A stretch of 64,000 nucleotides of DNA from Phascolarctobacterium_A succinatutens_B. Its GTDB lineage: Bacteria > Bacillota > Negativicutes > Acidaminococcales > Acidaminococcaceae. The DNA lies in contig NZ_CAUDZA010000004.1 of NCBI RefSeq assembly GCF_958453765.1, positions 44,557-108,556 of the forward strand. The letters run 5' to 3'. Positions 58,145-64,000 of this stretch are shown here, one piece after another. The number at the start of each line of letters is the position of its first letter. The stretch's first letter is position 1. The translations under genes were made by a program, and so were the position numbers. The notes below the pieces were generated by a model that was given only the letters and a program-made list of their open reading frames with translations, searched no databases and was not told the origin of the DNA.

Positions 58145-59623
58145 TTAAAAGTGCCATTCGTTTACTTGCTGTTCAAGGCTTTTTTCCGTTATAACGTCGG
58201 TTTTTTTGATAAAAAGCATCGCTGTAGCAGCTTTTTGGTTACAGCTCAGTAAAATTTTGTTGTTATAAGCAAAATCCTTCAGCAAATCGGTATCAGCATT
58301 GATGCCGATAAGAGCTTTTTCCTGGGTGAAGTCAAAATTTGTCTTATAATCCTTCAAAGCAAAGTATTCGTTGCTGAAACCCTTCATGCGCTGCAGACCT
58401 TCGGAGATAAAACTCTCAACCGCAAGTCTGTTGGCAACAGGCGTTGAAAGAAGCTCTTTGATTTCAGCGTCAGTAATGTTATCAACACTGGCAGTAATCA
58501 GCAGATGATTCCAGTGCTGCAGAACATTACGCGCACCGCTGCTGTAAAGCTCCGTAACCTTCTTCTGGTATTCGGGGTCAGCCTGCGGAATAGCTAATAC
58601 GGAATAAATACTGTCATAATCAGTATTTGCGGCAACCTCCTGCATTTCCTTCAACGAAGAAGCCAAAGTCAGGTAAAATGTGCCCTTGTCCTTATATTTA
58701 AGATTCAGCTGGCCGTAGAACCAGTCATCCGGCAGCTGCACACTTTTGCCGGCTGCGGCATCGGTAAAGCTGATAGCCTTCGGCGTGCTTGTCGGAGCAA
58801 AAGCCTTAAAGCCCTTCAGCAAATCAGTATGTGCTTTATCAAAGCGCTGCATGGTTTCGGCCGGTACATCGCGAACAAAAACGTTCTCAACCTCCAGAGC
58901 CTTTTCCATTTCTTCCTTTACGGAAGCAGCAGATTTGGGCTCGGTCTTCGCTTCTTCGTTTTCTTCATCAGTGTCTGTTTCGTCGATATCTGCATCGGCA
59001 TCAGCAGATTTTTCGTCCTTCTTGGGTGCGTAAAGATCCTGGTCTGTGTTTACTGTCGACAGCAGATAAAGTCTGTCGTTGGCAGAAACAAGACTGGTAT
59101 CAATTTTAACCAGCACATCACCCTGTTTATATAGGTAGGAAATAGTAATTGCCTTTTTGCCGGCAATTTTTCCTGTCTTAATAAGAGGCGTAAGCTTTTC
59201 CAGCTTTTCTTTAAGCACCTTGCTCTGAATCGTCAGATTGCCGTTACTGTCATGCTCGGCATATTTATCAAGCTCCAGCAGCGGCGCAGGCACGGTTTTC
59301 GGATTAAGCTGGGAGCGCTCCAAAAGTGCCAGCTTCTCATATTCCGCATCAAAATAAGCCGTAGAGAATTTTTCGCCTAAAATCTGCTCCATATCCTCTG
59401 CTGTGTAATAGTTAACAATATTAACTGCGGTATTTTTTAAATCCTCTTCGTTCTGATAAACCTTTTTGCTGCTGATATTGGTATACGCATAAACCTTCTT
59501 CGCTTCCAGCTTATAGTAAGGCTGTCCGTCCTTAACGCTGTAGCCTGCATAGCTGTTTTCGTAGGCTGAAGCGTGCGCAGCGCACAAAACAAGCACTGCC
59601 GCCAAGGCTGTAATTTTTTTCAT
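58145..59623 (-). CDS. Secreted protein of unknown function
   Basis: A classical signal peptide (MKKITALAAVLVLCAAHASA) is followed by a mature protein of about 470 residues without membrane segments. The middle (about residues 205-235) is a very acidic low-complexity linker (DADADIDETDTDEENEE), dividing an N-terminal part rich in Lys/Tyr from a C-terminal part of about 240 residues. I recognise no family. In a diderm cell it would be periplasmic or on the surface. AAGGATGG precedes ATG 59623. It follows pduL after 35 bases and may be co-transcribed with it. Confidence 0.75.
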   Translation of the reverse strand: MKKITALAAVLVLCAAHASAYENSYAGYSVKDGQPYYKLEAKKVYAYTNISSKKVYQNEEDLKNTAVNIVNYYTAEDMEQILGEKFSTAYFDAEYEKLALLERSQLNPKTVPAPLLELDKYAEHDSNGNLTIQSKVLKEKLEKLTPLIKTGKIAGKKAITISYLYKQGDVLVKIDTSLVSANDRLYLLSTVNTDQDLYAPKKDEKSADADADIDETDTDEENEEAKTEPKSAASVKEEMEKALEVENVFVRDVPAETMQRFDKAHTDLLKGFKAFAPTSTPKAISFTDAAAGKSVQLPDDWFYGQLNLKYKDKGTFYLTLASSLKEMQEVAANTDYDSIYSVLAIPQADPEYQKKVTELYSSGARNVLQHWNHLLITASVDNITDAEIKELLSTPVANRLAVESFISEGLQRMKGFSNEYFALKDYKTNFDFTQEKALIGINADTDLLKDFAYNNKILLSCNQKAATAMLFIKKTDVITEKSLEQQVNEWHF

Positions 59624-59658
59624 ATACTCACCATCCTTTTGTTGGAAAAACGGTGGAA

Positions 59659-60234
59659 TTATTTATTGTAGACGATGTTAACCATCACGCCGCTGCCCAG
59701 GTTGCAGGCATTAGCTTCGTCAGTGTCGATATGAACCTCGTCAGCATGCTTTACGCCCGCACGTACAAGAACATTATGCAGTGTTACGGAACGCTCGCCC
59801 TCTGTCTGGATATCAACGATATCGCCATCCTTCAGACCGTATTTTTCAGCGGTTTCCGGATACAGATGCACGTGACGTGCTGCGATGATAATACCTTCCT
59901 TCAGCTCCAACTCACCCTTCGGACCGATGAGCTTAGCGCCTGCGCTGCCTGCGATATCGCCGCTGTTGCGGATAGGAGCATCCAGTCCGACCTTGCGCGC
60001 GTCGGTCAGAGAAAGCTCAATCTGAGTTTCCGGACGCAGAGGACCGATGATACGCAGCTTCATGGAATCCTTGGGAGTTACCATGGTAATCTGTTCTTCG
60101 GAAGCAAACTGACCGGGCTGGCCGATTGGCTTTTTAACGTGCAGCTCACTGCCTTCACCAAATAAAATATCCATATGCTCACGGCACAGATGTGCGTGAC
60201 GTGCAGAAACACCTAAAACTATCGGAAATTGCAT
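59659..60234 (-). CDS. pduL: Phosphate propanoyltransferase PduL
   Basis: It converts acyl-CoA and phosphate to acyl-phosphate and CoA, and can replace Pta in acetate or propionate formation. The zinc-binding motifs are VSARHAHLC (8-16), AARHVHLYPE (about 116-125) and DEVHIDTDEANA (about 164-175). It is 191 residues long. There is no N-terminal microcompartment-targeting extension and no shell genes are nearby, so it is probably the free cytosolic form. GAGGTGA lies before ATG 60234. Confidence 0.92.
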   Translation of the reverse strand: MQFPIVLGVSARHAHLCREHMDILFGEGSELHVKKPIGQPGQFASEEQITMVTPKDSMKLRIIGPLRPETQIELSLTDARKVGLDAPIRNSGDIAGSAGAKLIGPKGELELKEGIIIAARHVHLYPETAEKYGLKDGDIVDIQTEGERSVTLHNVLVRAGVKHADEVHIDTDEANACNLGSGVMVNIVYNK

Positions 60235-60388
60235 TGTATGTCACCTCATAAAATAATTTTTTGTTTATATACCTATTATAGCTTTAATTGCGGTAATTGT
60301 CATCAGTTATCGAATTTTTTTTCATATAATAGGATATCAGCTACAGGCAAAGCTTCTTTTTCCTACATATATACAGGTATACAGGCAA

Positions 60389-60425
60389 AAAATAATAGGA
60401 CCGGGTTTCCCTAGTCCTATTATTA
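60389..60425 (-). terminator. Terminator of the two-partner secretion operon
   Basis: AATAATAGGAC/GTCCTATTATT (11 bp) around CGGGTTTCCCTA is followed on the minus strand by TTTTTTG-type sequence. Confidence 0.8.
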
Positions 60426-60437
60426 CACAAGATTTTT

Positions 60438-62108
60438 TTAGAATTGACCGCTTACCATGAAATGGATGCGAGTTGAATCTACATCAGTATTATTGATTTC
60501 CTTAATCAAAGGCACGCCCAATGTTACCACAGCACCGATGTGCTTGGTGATGTTGCTGCGCACGCCCAGGCCACAGCTTGTCAGTACATGGCTGTCAAAG
60601 GCACTGTCGCCAAAGACCTGTCCATGATCCATAAAGGCGAAGGCACTAGTCTTTTTGTCCTTAGTCACAGGCACGGAATATTCCAGGCCCACACTGTAGC
60701 CACTGTCGCCGCCAAGCAAGCTTTCTTTGTAGCCACGTACGCTGTACATACCGCCAATGTAGAACTGGCGGGCGGAAGGCAGATAATTGTTGAAGCCACG
60801 CTGTGCGTCCAGGCGCAGGCTTAAAAGCTGCCCATGCTGATACATTTTCTGGTACAGGCCGTTAAGCTGGTACATGGAAAAATCCTTGTCATTATCGGCA
60901 ATATCGGTATGCGTACCAGCGTTAAAGCTGTGCTTTTGGTAAATAACAGAGCTTGCGCCGTAATTAGTTACGGAATATCCTGCCGTAACGCCTTTAATAG
61001 CATCATCGAGCCAATGTTGGCCGCTGAAATCAGTCTTAGAATTTTGCTGACCGTAATCAAGTGTTGCCTCAGTACGGATCTTTTCCGTCGCTACCAACAG
61101 TTGGCTCAGACCAACGTTCATCGCGTAAGCATGACCACGTACATTCAAAGGCTCCAGTATTCCGTCAGTAATGTGAACACTGTTAGTGCTGTACTGTATG
61201 TTCAGCTTAGTACCGCTATGTCCTAAGGGCCTGCTGTAGCCAAGGCCGAAGGATTTGGTGCCATCGCTCAGCATCGTGTTCAGCGTCAGCGCGTCACGCA
61301 CACCTGTCAGGCTTCTGTCCGTAAAGAACAGGCCGCCACGGTATTCGCCGCTCGTATCACTGCCTGCGTTGTCACTGTAAACAGTCCAGGTAATGTTTTG
61401 CGGTTCATAAGCGCTGATGACGTAATCCGTAGTTCCCGGCTCGCTGCCAGCCTGCAGAGAAATGCGCAGCTGCACGTCATTGGCAGCGTTAAAGCGCAGT
61501 AAATCGTCATTCAGCTTGTTGATGTTGGCAACCTCGCCCTGCTTCAGGCTCATACGCTTGCTGATGTATTTGCTTTTGGTATACTTGTTGCCCTGCACCT
61601 CAACAGCATTCGTTTTGCCTTCGATAAGCTCAATTTTTACCGTACCGTTTTTGATCGTCTGTGCCGGCAAAATTGCACGACAGGTAAAGTAACCATTATC
61701 AAGATACAGCTTGTTGATTTTATTCACCAGCTCGTACAAATCCTTGACGCCAACCTCTTTACCGATATATTCGTCCGTCAGCTTCTGCAGCTCTGCCTGC
61801 TCCAGTACAGTGGATTCATCAAGCTCCAGCTTTTCCAGCTTAAAGGTCACTGCAGCCTGCTGCTCTGCATCAGGCTTTTGGCTCCCCTGCTCTACCTTGC
61901 TGCTAGCCTTAGCCTTGTCCTCAGCAATCTGTCTGGCAACACGCTGGCGCTCCATATACTCTATAGTTCTGTTGGCTGCCACACCGGCGTTATTCAAGCC
62001 GCTTTTATTGAATTCTGCTTCCTGCGAAGGTGTAGGCGCTGCGAAAGCAGCGGCACTGCATCCCAGCAAAAGCGTAACCAGTAGCAAGCTTGTTTTATTA
62101 GTAATCAT
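60438..62108 (-). CDS. Two-partner secretion outer-membrane transporter (TpsB, ShlB/FhaC family)
   Basis: It is an Omp85-superfamily pore that exports the TpsA partner. A signal peptide (SLLLVTLLLGCSAAAFA) is followed by a helical/linker region. Two POTRA-like domains span about 90-235 (FKLEKLELDESTVLEQAELQ; GTVKIELIEGKTNAVEVQGN), and a 16-strand-type barrel spans about 240-556. The barrel includes the conserved RQFYIGGMYSVRGY motif and ends in Phe (MVSGQF), as outer-membrane barrels do. AAAGGGGTG fits ATG 62108, giving 556 residues. This is the clearest evidence in the window that the cell is diderm. Confidence 0.93.
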   Translation of the reverse strand: MITNKTSLLLVTLLLGCSAAAFAAPTPSQEAEFNKSGLNNAGVAANRTIEYMERQRVARQIAEDKAKASSKVEQGSQKPDAEQQAAVTFKLEKLELDESTVLEQAELQKLTDEYIGKEVGVKDLYELVNKINKLYLDNGYFTCRAILPAQTIKNGTVKIELIEGKTNAVEVQGNKYTKSKYISKRMSLKQGEVANINKLNDDLLRFNAANDVQLRISLQAGSEPGTTDYVISAYEPQNITWTVYSDNAGSDTSGEYRGGLFFTDRSLTGVRDALTLNTMLSDGTKSFGLGYSRPLGHSGTKLNIQYSTNSVHITDGILEPLNVRGHAYAMNVGLSQLLVATEKIRTEATLDYGQQNSKTDFSGQHWLDDAIKGVTAGYSVTNYGASSVIYQKHSFNAGTHTDIADNDKDFSMYQLNGLYQKMYQHGQLLSLRLDAQRGFNNYLPSARQFYIGGMYSVRGYKESLLGGDSGYSVGLEYSVPVTKDKKTSAFAFMDHGQVFGDSAFDSHVLTSCGLGVRSNITKHIGAVVTLGVPLIKEINNTDVDSTRIHFMVSGQF

Positions 62109-62153
62109 CGACAACACCCCTTTGATATACAAAATTTTGCTGCATCCGGCAGG

Positions 62154-62591
62154 CTAATTGGCCTGCCAGATGAGCTGCATTATTCTTTTATATTCCTTTT
62201 CCAGATGCTTGATGATTACATCCAGCACGGTATAAATCATGTCGCCCTCTAGCCTGCCATTTTGGCAGAGCAGACAGCTGTCTAGGAAGAGTGAACCGTC
62301 ATCAGTAAGATAATATTTAAAAACCTTATATTGACGGTTCACCTTGTTGATTTCCCTCAAAATAGCCACTTCGTTGCTCTCGTTGACAGCATTTGCTGCC
62401 AGCTGCACGCGAAGCATACCATAAATACTGCTGTCCAGGATGACCAGCGTCGGCAGACGCTGGCCTTCAACAACAATGTGAGAACGGAAGACCACTGTGT
62501 TCAGCTTATCCTCGCTAATCTGTTCAATAGCAAAGCAGGTAATCTTGTTATTATCCAGATATTTGATAAAAGCCTCTGCCTTTTTGTTCAT
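62154..62591 (-). CDS. YbjN/CesT-like chaperone-type protein in the TPS operon
   Basis: This 145-residue protein fits the YbjN/type III chaperone-like fold. It has an N-terminal helix, a sheet region, AILREINKVNRQYKVFKYYL, DDGSLFLDSCLL and a C-terminal helix EKEYKRIMQLIW. There is no signal peptide, so it is cytosolic. It lies between tpsA (12-base gap) and tpsB (45-base gap) on the same strand, which suggests a role with the exoprotein, for example keeping it unfolded. That role is inferred; the family link rests on pattern reading. Confidence 0.68.
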   Translation of the reverse strand: MNKKAEAFIKYLDNNKITCFAIEQISEDKLNTVVFRSHIVVEGQRLPTLVILDSSIYGMLRVQLAANAVNESNEVAILREINKVNRQYKVFKYYLTDDGSLFLDSCLLCQNGRLEGDMIYTVLDVIIKHLEKEYKRIMQLIWQAN

Positions 62592-62603
62592 CAGCGTTTC
62601 CTC

Positions 62604-64000
62604 CTATGCTTCTACAGTGATTTTTTCGGGTTCACTCTTGCTATTGTCTTCATCCAGGTCATACAGGTCATAGCGGAAGTATTGTACTACGCCAGGTGCA
62701 TAGTTAATATCATATTCCTCCGCTTTGTTCTCATTGAGCTGATACAGCATATAGTCTACAGCGCTATAGTGTTGGTTATAAACATAATAGTAATTACGCA
62801 GGTAAAGCAGTATGCCGTTGCTGTACTGAATGTTCGGCTGTTCTGCGAAGTGCAGGTACATCCATTTATACGGTTTTATACCCTCCTGCTGCCATTCAGC
62901 TAAATTGTTAGCAGGGTTATTCACTGCAATGTTGTTCCAATAAATGCTGTCGCTATCGTCACGTTGCGGCGGTGCACCCCATACAGCAGTCTTCATATGC
63001 TTATTGCTGAAATGAGCAACATTATTGACTACCAGCTTATCGATATTGAATATGCCCTCGCTTACGTTAATAGAGCCGTTATTCAGCCACAGATGATCAA
63101 AGCGGACACCCTTATTAGTAATTATCTCACCAATATTTAGGTTGTCAATAGGCTTATTGGGCTGTGCGCTATCTGGAACTATAGTCAGAAGGCCGTCAGC
63201 ATCCAGACGCTGCTGAATCTTATCGATATTGATGTCGCTGCTCTGTGCAATAATCTTGGTGCCTGCGATAAGCTCATCAACCTTCAGCTGCTTGCCTTCG
63301 GTCTTCAGCTGCAGAGCTACCAGATTGCCGTCGATTTTTGCCAAGGCAAGATTGCCGTTGACAACGTCGATAAGCGCGTTGTTGGTAGCATAAATCTCGT
63401 GCAGGTCAACATCTCCGGCACCCTTGATCTGCAGTGCGAAGTTGCCGCTATTGATATCACCCTTGTCGCCAAGAGCGGTAAATTTGTTATCGTCATCAGT
63501 TACATTACCGTTCTGCAATACGTCGATATTGATGTTGCCATGCTCGGCAGTTACGTCGCCGCCGAAGATGATATCGCCCTGAGCAGCATCTGTCTGCAGG
63601 TTGATATTGCCAGTTGTACTGTTGATAATACCGCCGGTAGTAATGCTGCCTTTAGCATTGTAATCAACATTCTTCTGTGCAGTAACTTGACCGTTGGTCG
63701 TAATGCTGCCGCCTGCGTTCAAATCTACGTTAGCATTAGTAGAAGTGAGGCTACCGTTGGCAGTGATATTATTCGCTGCGTCGATATCTACTGCCTGACC
63801 AGCAGTTACGTTCTGGGTATTTACGCTGCCACCTTTAGAGTTGAGCACTGCATTACCGTTTGTTGCAGTAACATCGCCTTTGGTGTTGATATCGCCGTTA
63901 GCATTGGCTGTTACGTTGTTATTAGCATTTACTGTGCTATTCGTCGTAATGCTGCCGCCTGCGTTCAAATCTACGTTAGCATTAGTAGAAGTGAGGCTAC
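62604..64000 (-). CDS. C-terminal part of a large TpsA exoprotein (filamentous haemagglutinin-like), partial
   Basis: The frame is open from the window edge to TAG 62604-62606. The first roughly 150 residues are beta-helix repeats of about 16-20 residues (GSITTNGQVTAQKNVDYNAK; NVTAGQAVDIDAANNITANG), typical of secreted haemagglutinins. A non-repetitive part and a C-terminus rich in Tyr and Asp (YNQHYSAVDYMLYQLNENKA; DLYDLDEDNSKSEPEK) follow. It is exported by TpsB, encoded two genes downstream, to the cell surface. The signal sequence and TPS domain lie outside the window; the true gene is much longer. Confidence 0.9.
   Translation of the reverse strand, partial: SLTSTNANVDLNAGGSITTNSTVNANNNVTANANGDINTKGDVTATNGNAVLNSKGGSVNTQNVTAGQAVDIDAANNITANGSLTSTNANVDLNAGGSITTNGQVTAQKNVDYNAKGSITTGGIINSTTGNINLQTDAAQGDIIFGGDVTAEHGNINIDVLQNGNVTDDDNKFTALGDKGDINSGNFALQIKGAGDVDLHEIYATNNALIDVVNGNLALAKIDGNLVALQLKTEGKQLKVDELIAGTKIIAQSSDINIDKIQQRLDADGLLTIVPDSAQPNKPIDNLNIGEIITNKGVRFDHLWLNNGSINVSEGIFNIDKLVVNNVAHFSNKHMKTAVWGAPPQRDDSDSIYWNNIAVNNPANNLAEWQQEGIKPYKWMYLHFAEQPNIQYSNGILLYLRNYYYVYNQHYSAVDYMLYQLNENKAEEYDINYAPGVVQYFRYDLYDLDEDNSKSEPEKITVEA
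63697..64000 (-). repeat. 246-bp tandem repeat inside tpsA
   Basis: Fifty-eight bases at 63697-63754 (including CTGCGTTCAAATCTACGTTA) recur exactly at 63943-64000, a period of 246 bases or 82 codons. The second copy is cut by the window edge, so more units probably follow. Shorter related units lie inside the period. Confidence 0.8.

Overview
This window reads as a chromosomal segment of a diderm Firmicute, most likely class Negativicutes (Phascolarctobacterium/Acidaminococcaceae-like; the genus is inference). The housekeeping genes are Firmicute in type and order: scpA-scpB-rluB, cmk-plsC-ispH::rpsA, type 2 IPP isomerase, DUF512-cobO-der-plsY, dprA-topA-trmFO, and clostridial-type single-chain PurL. 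A two-partner secretion operon with an outer-membrane TpsB barrel shows that the cell has an outer membrane. Most genes are of medium GC, with strong AGGAGG-type ribosome binding sites and many ATGA or TAATG overlaps.

Layout. 1-7.9 kb: plus-strand housekeeping run (chromosome segregation, rRNA modification, nucleotide, lipid and isoprenoid synthesis, ribosomal protein S1). 8.3-9.5 kb: a DUF4143 ATPase with its own promoter. 9.9-19.1 kb: accessory cluster of three dynamin-like GTPase genes, one carrying a long Sel1-repeat array and a C-terminal membrane anchor, with a ComEC-like metallo-beta-lactamase protein between them and a His-rich small protein at the end. Two of the three GTPase genes are each broken by two frameshifts, and about 10.9-15.1 kb is markedly AT-rich. 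19.3-28 kb: DUF512 radical-SAM-like protein, corrinoid adenosyltransferase, Der, PlsY, NlpC/P60 hydrolase, leucyl aminopeptidase, PHP phosphoesterase and a P-loop/Asp23-like protein. 28-32.6 kb: Rpn/PD-(D/E)XK protein behind an attenuator-like hairpin, then a ketopantoate-reductase/thiamine-salvage operon (thiD-thiM-thiE). 32.8-36.6 kb: purL.

36.7-40.1 kb is a small accessory island bounded and punctuated by palindromes built from CCGTACA. It holds a HicB-like antitoxin, a macro-domain protein, an ADP-ribosylglycohydrolase interrupted by one amber codon, an antitoxin remnant, a Phd-Doc module and an HTH remnant. 40.1-43.5 kb (minus strand): DUF1294 protein, HydF, a block of dispersed repeats with a duplicated 149-bp unit, and a nicotinate phosphoribosyltransferase. 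43.6-56 kb (mostly plus strand): GT28 glycolipid glycosyltransferase, DprA, TopA with a Lys/Thr/Ala-rich tail, TrmFO, a WYL-type regulator, an XRE regulator, a BASS transporter, a small RHH protein (minus) and an M16C protease. 56-64 kb (minus strand): SseB-macro fusion, LexA, a secreted protein of unknown function, PduL, and a tpsA-ybjN-like-tpsB operon whose tpsA runs off the window.

The strongest candidates for undescribed biology are the dynamin/Sel1/MBL/His-rich cluster (9.9-19.1 kb) and the ADP-ribose/toxin-antitoxin island with its palindromes (36.7-40.1 kb). All functional calls come from reading the sequence and translations; no database search was run.
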